From positions 1 to 64,000 of the forward strand of contig JAEZVA010000044.1 in the NCBI GenBank assembly GCA_023443315.1: 64,000 nucleotides of DNA, given 5' to 3'. The translations under genes and the position numbers were made by a program. This document shows positions 1 through 9,335 of this stretch, one piece after another; position 1 is the stretch's first letter, and every line of letters begins with the position of its first letter. Below the pieces are notes generated by a model that searched no databases, was not told the DNA's origin, and worked only from the letters and a program-made list of their open reading frames with translations. The DNA is from Bacillota bacterium. GTDB lineage: Bacteria; Bacillota; Clostridia; Oscillospirales; Ruminococcaceae.

Positions 1-34
1 CGCCCACAATGCGCGAAAATGCGCATTGTGGGCG
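1..34. terminator. Strong inverted repeat at window edge
   Basis: A 14-bp perfect stem (cgcccacaatgcgc / gcgcattgtgggcg) with a 6-nt loop. No T-run follows on the plus strand, so it is either a terminator of a gene left of the window or a structural repeat. From 35 to about 290 I see no convincing gene. This is presumably the leader and promoter region of the ABC transporter operon, but no clear -35/-10 pair was found. Confidence 0.45.
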
Positions 35-315
35 GGGTACTGCTTTGTTATCGCAGTGATGATTGCAAACTAGCAAAATCTTGTTGCACAATCTTGTCCT
101 TGCAACCAGTAAAAAATGAAGACAATATGGCAACTTTGTTTATTTTTAACACAATCCCCGAATGGTACGATATGCATGTGATAAACAAGAGCATTCCAGA
201 ATGGGTGCTGCCGGCTTATACTCATCTGCAGTTATAGCGATGATTCGTATTTAGAATGCCGGGGAGCGTAATTCGATCGAAGAAAAAAATAGGTGGAAGG
301 GAGTTTTTTGTTTTG

Positions 316-1293
316 ATGGCAACAGCCAGGAAGGCTAAACCGGCATCGCTTGCATACAAAGGAAAACGGATTGGCGAAACGCGTAACCTGCGCACCAACC
401 TGTCATATTTATTGATGCTGCTGCCGGGTGTAATCGTACTTATTATCAACAACTACATACCAATGATTGGTGTACTGCTGCCGTTTAAAAAATATCGTTA
501 TGCAGGCGGCTTCTTCTCCAGTATTTTCGGAAGTCCATGGGTAGGACTGAGCAACTTTAAGTTTTTGTTTGCCTCCCCCAATATTCTGCAGGCAACAAAA
601 AACACGGTACTGTACAACCTTCTTTTCATTGCGCTTGGCATCGTGGTACCTGTGGTAATGGCCATTTCGCTTACCGAGCTACACAATAAACGGCTTTCTA
701 AGCTGTATCAGAGTTCGTTTTTTCTGCCCTATTTTCTGTCGTGGATTGTGATAAGCTACCTTGCGTTTTCTTTCTTGAGCTTCGACAACGGGTTTTTAAA
801 CAACCTATTTGAGTCGCTTGGGCTCGAGAGAATGAACTGGTATTTTGAAACCAAGGCGTGGCCGTTTATCCTGACGTTTTTCCAGCTGTGGAAATACACC
901 GGCTACAACATCGTCATCTACATTGCGACAATATCGGGCATCAGTTCGGAGTATTACGAGGCGGCAACGCTAGACGGGGCGAGTAAATGGCAGCAGGTGC
1001 GCTTTATTACGCTGCCGATGCTCAAGACCGTTATTATCATCACCACCTTGTTTGCCATTGGTCGTATCTTCAACTCGGACTTCGGTCTGTTTTACAGTGT
1101 ACCGCGTAATACGGGTGCGTTGTATTCCGTCACAAACACCATCGACACGCTGGTATACATCATGCTTCGCAATTCCAACGATGTGGGAATGACCTCCGCG
1201 GCAAGCTTCTATCAGGCGGTGGTCGGTTGTATTACCGTATTTCTCGCAAACGGGGTAATTCGCAAAATCGACAAAGAACAGGCGCTGTTTTGA
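316..1293 (+). CDS. Carbohydrate ABC transporter permease, LplB/YteP type
   Basis: Inner-membrane permease of a sugar or oligosaccharide importer of the CUT1-like LplB family. Hydrophobic segments alternate through the protein. The EAA loop that docks on the ATPase is visible as YYEAATLDGASKWQQ near residue 215. ATG 316 is preferred over ATG 256 because a purine-rich GGAAGGGAG site lies about 10 bases upstream and the family usually starts shortly before the first membrane helix. It is followed 21 bp later by the partner permease and then the binding protein. No ATPase gene is present, as is usual for this family, which shares an MsmX-type ATPase encoded elsewhere. Substrate unknown. Confidence 0.88.
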   Translation: MATARKAKPASLAYKGKRIGETRNLRTNLSYLLMLLPGVIVLIINNYIPMIGVLLPFKKYRYAGGFFSSIFGSPWVGLSNFKFLFASPNILQATKNTVLYNLLFIALGIVVPVVMAISLTELHNKRLSKLYQSSFFLPYFLSWIVISYLAFSFLSFDNGFLNNLFESLGLERMNWYFETKAWPFILTFFQLWKYTGYNIVIYIATISGISSEYYEAATLDGASKWQQVRFITLPMLKTVIIITTLFAIGRIFNSDFGLFYSVPRNTGALYSVTNTIDTLVYIMLRNSNDVGMTSAASFYQAVVGCITVFLANGVIRKIDKEQALF

Positions 1294-1314
1294 CGGAAAG
1301 GGGAACATATAAAA

Positions 1315-2217
1315 ATGAAACGCAAGCAATACAGAGCAAATCAAATCTCCCCAGCCGCCAACCTGCTGTTTAACTTCTTATTTATTGTAATACTCGTCAT
1401 CTGCTTTGCGCCGCTGTTGCTGGTAATTATGATATCGCTTACAGAAGAAAAGACCATCCTGCAAAACGGATATTCGTTTTTACCCGCAAAACTAAGCCTT
1501 GAGTCGTACGAGTACCTACTTAAAGGTGGCGGACTGATACTAAACGCTTACAAGAACTCCATTATTATTACCCTACTGGGCACGGTGCTTAGCCTACTTA
1601 CAATGACGTTGTATGCCTACCCGCTTTCAAGACCTGAATTTAAGCACAAGGGCGTCTTTGCCTTTTTCGTTTACTTTACCATGATCTTTGGCGGCGGTCT
1701 TGTGCCATGGGTTATGGTGTATAACCAGCTCGTGCCAATAGCCGATACCATCTGGGTAATGATTGTGCCCATGCTGATGAACGCATGGAACGTGATTATA
1801 CTGCGAACCTTTATTAAAACCACCGTGCCAGAGGCTATTATTGAATCGGCGCGCATCGACGGCGCGGGGGAGTTCCGAACACTGTTTTCCATTGTACTTC
1901 CGCTGTGCAAGGCGGGTCTAGCGACCATCGGGCTATTTGCTATGCTCGCGTACTGGAACGACTGGTATCTGCCCCTGCTCTTTATTACCGACCGAAAGAT
2001 ATACAACATCCAGTACTTAATGTACCAGACGCTCAATAACATCCAGTTCTTAAGCACCACCACCATGGGCAACGCGTCGGAGGTTGCTGCGTCATTGCCC
2101 AGCGAGGGCGCCAGAATGGCGGTTGCTGTGGTTTCGGTGGGACCGATTATTCTTGCCTACCCGTTTTTCCACAACTACTTTCAAAAGGGTCTGACGGTAG
2201 GCGCCGTAAAAGGATGA
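1315..2217 (+). CDS. Carbohydrate ABC transporter permease, YtcP/LplC type
   Basis: Second permease of the importer (about 300 residues, typical for the family). It has a leading membrane helix near residues 18-38 and further helices to the C-terminus. The EAA loop reads PEAIIESARIDGAGE near residue 175. It starts 21 bp after the first permease with GGAAAGGGG upstream, so the two are co-transcribed. The C-terminal KGLTVGAVKG is the usual ending of YtcP-like permeases. It pairs with the upstream permease to form the transmembrane channel. Confidence 0.9.
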   Translation: MKRKQYRANQISPAANLLFNFLFIVILVICFAPLLLVIMISLTEEKTILQNGYSFLPAKLSLESYEYLLKGGGLILNAYKNSIIITLLGTVLSLLTMTLYAYPLSRPEFKHKGVFAFFVYFTMIFGGGLVPWVMVYNQLVPIADTIWVMIVPMLMNAWNVIILRTFIKTTVPEAIIESARIDGAGEFRTLFSIVLPLCKAGLATIGLFAMLAYWNDWYLPLLFITDRKIYNIQYLMYQTLNNIQFLSTTTMGNASEVAASLPSEGARMAVAVVSVGPIILAYPFFHNYFQKGLTVGAVKG

Positions 2218-2219
2218 AC

Positions 2220-2236
2220 CCGAGTCATGCACTCGG
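2220..2236 (+). other. Small intergenic hairpin before the binding-protein gene
   Basis: CCGAG / CTCGG stem with a 7-nt loop between the second permease and the binding protein. There is no T-run. Such hairpins often stabilise the mRNA of the highly expressed binding protein. That role is inference. Confidence 0.3.
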
Positions 2237-2267
2237 TCATCATACAAATTTAGCAGGAGGAAATATA

Positions 2268-3818
2268 ATGCTTAAAGCGAACAAAATTCTTAGTGTAATC
2301 CTGACGTTATGCATTTTAGCATCCCTTATCGCAGGCTGTGCCGGAACACCGGCTGAAGTAAGCGGTACGCCTTCCGCTGCCGGTGAGCCCGGTAGTGCGG
2401 ACGCGCCCAAAGAGCCGGTAACCCTGAACTTCTGGATGGTCGGCAACGCACAGGACCAGCACGACCGTGTGGAAGCGGCGGTTAACGCCTATCTGAAGGA
2501 CACACTAGGCAGCAACATCCAGGTAAACATCGAAGAGCTTGGATGGGACGACACCTACAACACAAAGGCAAACAACGGTCTAGCTACAGGACAGGATATT
2601 GACATCTTGTTCACCTCTTCTTGGGCAGCCAATATTGCCATGAACGCAGGCGAAGGATATTACTTGCCACTCAACGACTACATTGCCAAGTACCCTGAAG
2701 TTGCCCAGATTCTTGGCGACGATTACATCAAGGGTACCCAGATTAACGGTGTAAACTATGCAATGCCCTGCAACAAAGAGAAGTTCCACAACTGGGGCTA
2801 CCTGCTTAGAAAAGACCTTGTAGAGAAGTACAAGGTAGACCTGACAAAGATTAAGAGCACCAAGGATCTTGAGCCCATATTTGATCAGATTCTTGCCAAC
2901 GAGCCCGGCATTACGCCCATCGGTATGTCCAGCATGGATGTTCCGGAGTGGAAGTTCCTTGATTGGGACGGCGTAAGCGACGACGATTTGCCCGGCGCTT
3001 TCTACCCCAGCACCGACAATTCCAAGACCACCATCATCAACCAGTGGACTGCCCCTGAGTCTGTGGCGGTTTACAAGCAGATGAAGGAATACCTGAAAAA
3101 AGGCTACATCAGCGCTGACGCGGCTACCGCACCTTCCGTTACCGAGCTGCTTGGCACCGGCAAGTACTTTGCTGCCGTACAGTCTCTAAAGCCCGACAAG
3201 GACAAGGAAATGTCCATGAGCACTGGCGTTGAGTATGTACAGGTTGACATCACCAAGCCCTACAAGACCAACCGCGAAACACTTGGCGGCGCACTGCTTG
3301 CAATTCCCCAGCAGTCCAAGCATCCCGACGAAGCGTTTGAGTTCATCTCCCTGCTGTATACCGACGCAAACCTGATTAACCTGATTGTATACGGACAGAA
3401 GGATGTAGACTATACCCTTAACGCAAACGGCACCGTTACCCCGATTGAAGGCTCTGGTTATGCTTCGGGCAACGGCTGGAGATTCGGCGACCAGTTTAAG
3501 GATTACCTGCTTGACACCGAGAGCACCGACAAATGGGATCGCTTTATTGCGGCCAACAATTCGGCTCCTGCTCTGTACAGCCACGGCTTCCTGTTTGACG
3601 TAAAGAAGGATCCTGCAAAGGAAGAAGAGCTTAAGACCATTATTGCCAACTGCAAGGCTGTTACACAGGAATACTACAAGACACTGCTCAGCGGTCAGGC
3701 TCCCGACGTCGACAAGATGGTAGCGGAGATGGACGCGAAGTACAAGGCAGCCGGCGTAGATAAGCTCCTTGCCGAGATGCAGGCTCAGTTTGATGAGTGG
3801 GTTGCTGCAACCAAATAG
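2268..3818 (+). CDS. Extracellular solute-binding lipoprotein of the ABC importer
   Basis: Captures the sugar outside the membrane and delivers it to the two upstream permeases. A signal peptide ends in a lipobox LIAGC near residue 24, so the protein is lipid-anchored after cleavage. A Ser/Gly/Pro-rich linker then leads into a family-1 solute-binding fold (VTLNFWMVG.., later NGVNYAMPCN). Size and C-terminus resemble the LplA / DUF3502 group. ATG 2268 has an ideal GCAGGAGG site. In-frame codons back to 2214 encode a non-signal-like extension and are rejected. The protein has frequent Asp, Asn and Lys, as expected for an exported binding protein. Ligand not predictable from sequence. Confidence 0.9.
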   Translation: MLKANKILSVILTLCILASLIAGCAGTPAEVSGTPSAAGEPGSADAPKEPVTLNFWMVGNAQDQHDRVEAAVNAYLKDTLGSNIQVNIEELGWDDTYNTKANNGLATGQDIDILFTSSWAANIAMNAGEGYYLPLNDYIAKYPEVAQILGDDYIKGTQINGVNYAMPCNKEKFHNWGYLLRKDLVEKYKVDLTKIKSTKDLEPIFDQILANEPGITPIGMSSMDVPEWKFLDWDGVSDDDLPGAFYPSTDNSKTTIINQWTAPESVAVYKQMKEYLKKGYISADAATAPSVTELLGTGKYFAAVQSLKPDKDKEMSMSTGVEYVQVDITKPYKTNRETLGGALLAIPQQSKHPDEAFEFISLLYTDANLINLIVYGQKDVDYTLNANGTVTPIEGSGYASGNGWRFGDQFKDYLLDTESTDKWDRFIAANNSAPALYSHGFLFDVKKDPAKEEELKTIIANCKAVTQEYYKTLLSGQAPDVDKMVAEMDAKYKAAGVDKLLAEMQAQFDEWVAATK

Positions 3819-3914
3819 TTATCCTCTAAAGTAACCAAACCAAGGCAAAGCGATTCGTTTCGCTTGTTAACAATTGCGGGTTACATTTTTCATACATTTT
3901 TTCTTCGAAGCAAA

Positions 3915-3946
3915 GGCCGTCCTGAGATACGCAGGGCGGTTTTTGC
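3915..3946 (+). terminator. Rho-independent terminator of the ABC transporter operon
   Basis: Stem GCCGTCCT / AGGGCGG (one G-T pair) with a short loop, followed by TTTTTG. It lies 97 bp after the binding-protein stop. Confidence 0.7.
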
Positions 3947-4016
3947 TTGGTATTTTTACAAGCGCACAATCCAATTTGTACCAAACATATCTGGACAAAA
4001 CTAGGGCTTACCCACC

Positions 4017-4045
4017 TTGACACAAAGGGCATATTTTACTATAAT
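4017..4045 (+). promoter_or_regulatory. Consensus sigma-A promoter of hisS-aspS
   Basis: TTGACA at 4017-4022, a 17-bp spacer, then TATAAT at 4040-4045: a full match to the housekeeping consensus. Transcription should start near 4052, just upstream of the T-box leader. Such a strong promoter fits genes whose output is set by leader attenuation. Confidence 0.85.
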
Positions 4046-4051
4046 GATGCT

Positions 4052-4316
4052 GCAACATATTAGAAAATGGATGTGCCGCGTTAGGGCTTAACGCGAACAG
4101 GGAAAAGACCCAGTACCAAAGGCGTGCAAAACAGAGAGAACAAGCCCTTAGGCTGAAAGCTTGTTCATTGCGTTTAGCGTCTGTTTGGGAAGACAGCTTT
4201 TCTTAGTCCATCGTCACCCCGCGTTAAGGGGCATTTGAGCGGGACGCGCACTGCGTGTCCAACAAGGGTGGCACCACGGGATATCCCGTCCCTTTTTAGG
4301 AGGGGACGGGTTTTTG
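4052..4316 (+). promoter_or_regulatory. T-box leader controlling hisS-aspS
   Basis: Senses uncharged tRNA and prevents early termination. The T-box core TGGCACCACG is at 4269-4278 and pairs with the tRNA acceptor end. It is followed by a strong terminator (CCCGTCCC / GGGACGGG with a T-run, 4285-4316), which competes with the antiterminator. Upstream is the AGAGAG element with its stem (ACAAGC.. / GCTTGT) near 4133-4170. A short stem CGCGTTA / TAACGCG near 4077-4096 belongs to the 5' part. I could not assign the specifier codon with confidence. Histidine is expected from the first gene. Confidence 0.9.
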
Positions 4317-4393
4317 TTATTTATTTTTGGATAGCACTGGTGCAATTGCGTGCATACTCATACTAAAAAGATAAAGAAAGGTTGGGAGAAACT

Positions 4394-5725
4394 ATGGCTC
4401 TACTTACAAAAGCGCCGCGCGGTACACAGGATGTTCTGCCTACCCAGAGCGCGAAGGTACGCTACGTGGAGCAAACCGCCCTCGATATCGCGGGGCTTTA
4501 TGGCTTTAAGGAGGTGCGAACCCCCACCTTTGAGCATACCGAGCTGTTTGACCGTTCGGTGGGTGACACCACCGACGTGGTGCAAAAGGAGATGTACACC
4601 TTTATAGACAAGGGCGACCGCTCGATTACGCTGCGCCCTGAGGGTACGGCGGGCGTGGTGCGGTGCGTGATGGAGCACGGGCTGCTCGGCGACGCGCTGC
4701 CCGTTAAGACCTGCTATCTCTCAAACTGCTTTCGCTACGAAAAGCCGCAGGCAGGACGCTGGAGAGAGTTTACCCAGTTCGGCGTAGAGATGTTCGGACC
4801 CGCCGCCCCCGACGCGGACGCCGAGGTGATTGCGCTTGCGCATGAGATTATCACCACCTTAGGCGGCACCGACCTGACCTTGAAAATCAACTCGATCGGA
4901 TGCCCCGAGTGCCGCGCCAAGTACCACAAGGCGCTCAAGGCATATTTTCAAGATAATGCCGAGAACCTGTGCGAGACCTGCCGCGGGCGGCTTGATAAAA
5001 ACCCGATGCGCATCCTCGACTGCAAAAGCCCTGTGTGCGGCGAGATTGCAAAGGACGCGCCCAAGGTGCTCGACTATATCTGCGACGGCTGCCGCGACCA
5101 TTTTGACGGTGTGAAGACCCGCCTTACGGGTGCGGGCATCGACTTTACCGTAGACCCCACATTGGTGCGAGGGCTTGATTATTACACCAATACGGTGTTT
5201 GAGTTTGTGTCAAACCAAATCGGCGCACAGGGCACTGTGTGCGGCGGCGGGCGGTACAACGGGCTTGTGGAGGCACTCGGCGGAGCCCACACCCCCGCGC
5301 TCGGCTTTGGCATGGGTATTGGCAGACTGCTGCTGGTGATGGAACAAAGCGCGGCACCCTCCCCCGAGGAGAAGCACTGCGACATCTACTTTGCCACGAT
5401 GGGCGAGCACGCAAAGCAGCGCGCGTTTGAGCTGACAAGGCTGCTTCGCACCGAGGGCTTTTTTGCCGAGACCGACTTGATGGGCAGAAGCCTGAAGGCG
5501 CAGATGAAGTACGCGGACAAGATCGGCGCGTCCTACACCCTTGTGCTTGGCGACAACGAGCTGACCGAGGGCGTGGGGATGCTTAAGAACATGAAGACGG
5601 GCGAGCAGAGCGAGGTGCCGCTGGGCGACGACCTAGTGCAGACCATCTACAATAAAACCCTTGCCGAGGCGGTGGAGGAACTAAACAACACCGGCATCGC
5701 GGGCTTTGACCTGAACTCACTTTAA
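4394..5725 (+). CDS. hisS: Histidyl-tRNA synthetase
   Basis: Class II aminoacyl-tRNA synthetase that charges tRNA-His. Motif 1 region ELFDRSVGDTTDVVQKEMY and motif 2 CFRYEKPQAGRWREF are present. The histidine-specific stretches LVRGLDYYTNTVFE and GGGRYNGLVE are intact, followed by the C-terminal anticodon-binding domain (DIYFATMGEHAKQRA...). The chosen start MALLTKAPRGTQDV is canonical. The upstream in-frame TTG at 4382 would overlap the GGGAG ribosome site. The protein is 443 residues, somewhat longer than the typical 420-430. It is co-transcribed with aspS 38 bp downstream and controlled by the T-box. Confidence 0.97.
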   Translation: MALLTKAPRGTQDVLPTQSAKVRYVEQTALDIAGLYGFKEVRTPTFEHTELFDRSVGDTTDVVQKEMYTFIDKGDRSITLRPEGTAGVVRCVMEHGLLGDALPVKTCYLSNCFRYEKPQAGRWREFTQFGVEMFGPAAPDADAEVIALAHEIITTLGGTDLTLKINSIGCPECRAKYHKALKAYFQDNAENLCETCRGRLDKNPMRILDCKSPVCGEIAKDAPKVLDYICDGCRDHFDGVKTRLTGAGIDFTVDPTLVRGLDYYTNTVFEFVSNQIGAQGTVCGGGRYNGLVEALGGAHTPALGFGMGIGRLLLVMEQSAAPSPEEKHCDIYFATMGEHAKQRAFELTRLLRTEGFFAETDLMGRSLKAQMKYADKIGASYTLVLGDNELTEGVGMLKNMKTGEQSEVPLGDDLVQTIYNKTLAEAVEELNNTGIAGFDLNSL

Positions 5726-5763
5726 TCAACCAATCCCAGGACAGAAAGGATACGAAGGAAGAT

Positions 5764-7557
5764 ATGAGTATCGATACCATGGGCTCCCTGCGGCGTACCC
5801 ATTACTGCGGCGAGGTGAGCGAACAGGATATCTCAAGCGAGACAGTGGTGTGCGGCTTTGTACAAAAGGTGCGCGATATGGGCAACCTGGTGTTTATTGA
5901 CCTGCGCGACCGCACGGGGATTGTTCAGCTAGCGTTTGACGACGGCACATCGGGGGACGTAATCGCAAAGGCGAAGACGGTGCACTCCGAGTACGTGCTG
6001 ATGGCAAAGGGCATAGTCAGAATGCGTCAGTCGGTTAACCGCGACATCAAAACCGGCACGGTGGAGCTGTACGCTACCGAGCTGCGCATCCTCTCCAAGG
6101 CCGAGACCCCGCCCTTTGAGATTACCGACCAGACCAAGGTCAACGAGGAGCTGCGTCTAAAGCACCGCTACCTTGACCTGCGCCGCCCCGGCCTGCAAAA
6201 CAACCTGATGCTGCGTCACAAGATCGCCAAGGTGACCCGCGATTACTTTGACGAGAACGGCTTTTTAGAGATAGAGACCCCGATGATGATCAAATCCACC
6301 CCCGAGGGTGCGCGGGATTATCTGGTGCCCTCGCGTATTCACGGCGGCAAGTTCTATGCGCTGCCACAGTCGCCGCAGATCTACAAGCAGCTGCTGATGA
6401 TATCCGGCTACGACCGCTACTTTCAGCTTGCACGATGCTTCCGCGACGAGGACCTGCGCGCCGACCGCCAGCCCGAGTTTACCCAGATTGACCTAGAGAT
6501 GTCGTACGTGGATATGGACGACGTGCTGCGCATGATAGAAGGGTATATCAAACGCCTATATGCCGATGTAATGAAGGTAGACGTGCCGCTGCCATTACCC
6601 CGCCTGACCTACCGCGAGGCGATGGAGCGTTACGGCTCGGATAAGCCGGATACCCGCTTTGGCATGGAGATTGCCGACCTGTCTGAAGTTGTAAAGAACA
6701 CCCCGTTTGCAGTGTTTGCGGACGCCGTGCAAAACGGCGGAAGCGTGCGCGGCATCGTGGCAAAGGGTGCAGCCGCAAAACTCACCCGCAAGGAGATCGA
6801 CAAGCTCACCGAGCTGGTGCGGGGCATCGGCGCAAAGGGGCTTGCCTACATCCGCTGGGTGGACGAGGCGCCCGCCTGCTCGTTTGCAAAGTTCCTTGCC
6901 GATGGCGAGCAGGATGCGATTATCAATGCGCTTGAGATGCAGCAGGGGGACGTCGCGCTGATCATCGCCGACAAAAACAGCGTGACCCTGCCTGTTCTGG
7001 GTGCACTGCGCCTTGCTGTGGCAAAGCAGCTGGAAATCCCGCGCACGGGCAACAACTTCCTGTGGATTACCGAGTTCCCGTTTTTTGAGTGGGATGAGGA
7101 GAGCGGCACCTGGCTTGCGATGCACCATCCCTTCACCATGCCGATGGAGGAATGCCTGCCCCTGCTCGAGACCGACCCGGGCGCGGTGCGCGCAAAGGCG
7201 TACGACCTTGTGTTAAACGGCGTGGAGCTTTCAAGCGGCTCAATCCGCATCACCGATTATGCCCTGCAGCAGCGCATGTTTGAGCTGCTGGGGCTTACCA
7301 AAGAGGAGATTGACGCAAAGTTCGGCTTTTTGGTGGACGCGTACCGCTACGCATCCCCGCCCCACGGCGGCATGGGCATCGGGCTAGATCGCCTTGCCAT
7401 GCTGATGTGCGGCGCAGAGAACCTGCGCGACGTCGTGGCATTCCCCAAGGTGCAAAATGCGAGCGAGCTGATGAGCGCCTGCCCCGCCGAGGTAGACACA
7501 AAGCAGCTTGCCGAGCTTTCGATTGCGGTGGTAAAAAAGCAGGAAGCAACTGAATAG
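5764..7557 (+). CDS. aspS: Aspartyl-tRNA synthetase, bacterial type
   Basis: Charges tRNA-Asp. It has an N-terminal OB-fold anticodon-binding domain (to about residue 110). A class II catalytic core follows with motif 2 RCFRDEDLRADRQPEFTQID, then the bacteria-specific GAD insertion around residues 300-430, and motif 3 GIGLDRLAML near residue 540. The 597-residue length is typical of the bacterial-type enzyme. The hisS-aspS pair in one T-box operon is the standard Firmicutes arrangement. A second ATG at 5779 is possible, but ATG 5764 follows AAGGAAG closely. Confidence 0.97.
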   Translation: MSIDTMGSLRRTHYCGEVSEQDISSETVVCGFVQKVRDMGNLVFIDLRDRTGIVQLAFDDGTSGDVIAKAKTVHSEYVLMAKGIVRMRQSVNRDIKTGTVELYATELRILSKAETPPFEITDQTKVNEELRLKHRYLDLRRPGLQNNLMLRHKIAKVTRDYFDENGFLEIETPMMIKSTPEGARDYLVPSRIHGGKFYALPQSPQIYKQLLMISGYDRYFQLARCFRDEDLRADRQPEFTQIDLEMSYVDMDDVLRMIEGYIKRLYADVMKVDVPLPLPRLTYREAMERYGSDKPDTRFGMEIADLSEVVKNTPFAVFADAVQNGGSVRGIVAKGAAAKLTRKEIDKLTELVRGIGAKGLAYIRWVDEAPACSFAKFLADGEQDAIINALEMQQGDVALIIADKNSVTLPVLGALRLAVAKQLEIPRTGNNFLWITEFPFFEWDEESGTWLAMHHPFTMPMEECLPLLETDPGAVRAKAYDLVLNGVELSSGSIRITDYALQQRMFELLGLTKEEIDAKFGFLVDAYRYASPPHGGMGIGLDRLAMLMCGAENLRDVVAFPKVQNASELMSACPAEVDTKQLAELSIAVVKKQEATE

Positions 7558-7572
7558 ATATTTAAATACACC

Positions 7573-7610
7573 ATAAAGAAACAGCGCCCGAAAAGGCGCT
7601 GTTTCTTTAT
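7573..7610. terminator. Terminator after aspS
   Basis: A perfect 16-bp stem (ataaagaaacagcgcc and its complement) with loop cgaaaa, ending in T-rich sequence. It is 15 bp after the aspS stop and could act in both directions. Confidence 0.9.
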
Positions 7611-7761
7611 GGGTTAACTTTACAAAATATATCGAATAAGGTATCATTAAGTCATATTGGCAACACTAATGAATCGATGGGGATAAAAGAAAAGCAGTTA
7701 CTATCGGTGAGTTTACCCAAAATTGTATTGGGCATAAAGCCCGCGAAAGGACAGATTTATT

Positions 7762-8178
7762 ATGACGAAGAAGACAAGCCGCGTGTTGTTCTATGTTGCG
7801 CTAATCTTAACGCCGGTCGTCGCGCTGTTCCCGCAAAATTTGCTGGTTAAGATGAGTCTAATGAGTTCATCTGTTGCAGACAGACGAATTATTCCATTGA
7901 TGATCCTAATCAACCTGCTAGTTGGCGCGGGCTGTGCCCTTGTGGGGGTAGACTACAGACGTTACGTTAACACCCCCGTGCGGGTAATCACCGCCCTCTG
8001 GGCGCTGCTAAGTCTTTTGACGCTTGTCATGGTTCTCCTTCCGATATCTGGGCTTGGGGTGGTGCTATCGCAGTTTTATACCGACCGCACCTACCTCGTT
8101 TTTGGCGTTTACCTTGTGCTGTTGCTTGTGTCTTTTGCTCCGAATAACAGTCAGACAGGGGAGCAGGCGGCGGAGTAA
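7762..8178 (+). CDS. Small four-helix membrane protein, unknown function
   Basis: Not recognised as a named family. There are about four hydrophobic stretches: residues 7-28, 45-60, 70-95 and 105-127. A polar tail follows. The N-terminus MTKKTSRVLFYV has positive charges before the first helix, as for an inner-membrane protein. A GAAAGGAC ribosome site precedes ATG 7762. It is monocistronic, flanked by terminators at 7573-7610 and 8213-8246. Confidence 0.6.
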   Translation: MTKKTSRVLFYVALILTPVVALFPQNLLVKMSLMSSSVADRRIIPLMILINLLVGAGCALVGVDYRRYVNTPVRVITALWALLSLLTLVMVLLPISGLGVVLSQFYTDRTYLVFGVYLVLLLVSFAPNNSQTGEQAAE

Positions 8179-8212
8179 TCCCGTCTCAAAGCGTAGTTTA
8201 TATACATAATAA

Positions 8213-8246
8213 CAACCCCGAGGGAGAAGTGTCTCCATCGGGGTTG
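8213..8246. terminator. Terminator between convergent genes
   Basis: Stem CAACCCCG / CGGGGTTG with an 18-nt loop that itself contains a small stem (GGGAGA / TCTCC). It lies between the membrane protein (plus) and mltG (minus), which converge here. Confidence 0.65.
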
Positions 8247-8290
8247 CCCTATGTTTACGATGATAAAGAATGTAGGTACAGAGCTTTCAT

Positions 8291-9193
8291 TTACGGTATG
8301 ACTATCCCTGCTGCCGCGACGTTTTCCTTGTGCTCCTCGTAGGTGGCGGCGTACAGGTAGTTTTTGTCCTTGTCGGTCAAAAAGAACAGGTAGTCGGTGT
8401 CGGCGGGGTCTAAAGCCGCCTTGATGGCGTCAATACCGGGGTTGCAGATGGGTCCCGCGGGCAGCGCGGGGCATTTATAGGTGTTGTACAGGCTGTTAAA
8501 GCGGTTCTTGTCGCCGTCGATGAACGGCTTGATGGCGCCTTCGACATAGTTAATGGTTACATCGCACTGCAGCTTCATGCCGCTGTCTAAGCGGTTGTGC
8601 AGCACCGACGAGATGTTATTCATCTCTGCCGGGCCGTACGCCTCTTTCTCTATAATCGACGCGAGCGTAAAGATCTCGGATACGCTGTAGGGGCTTTCAG
8701 CAATGTCTGCCATCAGCTTCTCGCCAAGCATTTGCTCGGTATGGGCAAGCATCCTGCGTATAATGGCATCGGGGCTTTCCCCCGTGTACACCTCGTAGGT
8801 GTCGGGGAACAGAATCCCCTCCAGCTTAAAGCAGCTGTCTTTCACCTGCTGCATCTGAACGGCGAGCCTAAATTCGCTAAAATCCCCCTCTTGGCTTGCG
8901 GTGATAAACTCCTCCACGGTGCAAAAGCCCTTTTCCTCCAGCAGCATTGCGATGCGCGCTAGGGTGTAGCCCTCGGGGATTGTAATCGTCTGGGTGAGTG
9001 GGACCTGCGAAGAGGCGGGCAGGGAGCTATCCTCGACGGAATTGTCGAGCGAAGTATTCTTGGAGGGAGGCACGCTTTCGGAGGGCATCGAGGAAGCGGC
9101 AGATGAGGACGAAGCTTCATCCGTATTGCCAAAACAGGCGGTCAGCAATATACACAGCAGCAGCGTGGTTATCAAAAGTATGGTTTTCTTCAT
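8291..9193 (-). CDS. mltG: Endolytic transglycosylase MltG-like lipoprotein
   Basis: Cuts nascent peptidoglycan glycan strands at the membrane surface and probably sets strand length. A lipoprotein-type signal (LLLCILLTAC) gives way to a Ser-rich linker, then a LysM-like segment (YTLARIAMLLEEKGF). The YceG/MltG catalytic domain carries LEGILFPDTYEV and LASIIEKEAYG, with the catalytic Glu in the IEKEA stretch near residue 181. It also has LQCDVTINYV in place of the more usual LQSDPTV. The lipobox is unusual, because many MltG proteins have an uncleaved membrane helix. A GAGGT site precedes ATG 9193. Confidence 0.88.
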   Translation of the reverse strand: MKKTILLITTLLLCILLTACFGNTDEASSSSAASSMPSESVPPSKNTSLDNSVEDSSLPASSQVPLTQTITIPEGYTLARIAMLLEEKGFCTVEEFITASQEGDFSEFRLAVQMQQVKDSCFKLEGILFPDTYEVYTGESPDAIIRRMLAHTEQMLGEKLMADIAESPYSVSEIFTLASIIEKEAYGPAEMNNISSVLHNRLDSGMKLQCDVTINYVEGAIKPFIDGDKNRFNSLYNTYKCPALPAGPICNPGIDAIKAALDPADTDYLFFLTDKDKNYLYAATYEEHKENVAAAGIVIP

Positions 9194-9231
9194 ACGGGTT
9201 ACCTCGCAAAGTGAAATAGTGAAAAAAGATA

Positions 9232-9268
9232 ACAGGGGTGTGAAGGGTCTTGCGTTTCACACCCCTGT
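9232..9268 (-). terminator. Terminator between queT and mltG
   Basis: 13-bp stem ACAGGGGTGTGAA / TTTCACACCCCTGT with a 10-nt loop. On the minus strand it is followed by a T-rich run (TATCTTTTTT), so it should end the queT transcript. Confidence 0.7.
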
Positions 9269-9335
9269 AAGTATAACATAATTCGCCGATAAAGGATAGA
9301 ATAATACAGAAAAAGGAATTGTTTGCATCCGCCGG

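Noticed and set aside
19..237. Short plus-strand ORF at the window start
   Set aside because: Begins inside the hairpin, has no ribosome site and no recognisable protein features.
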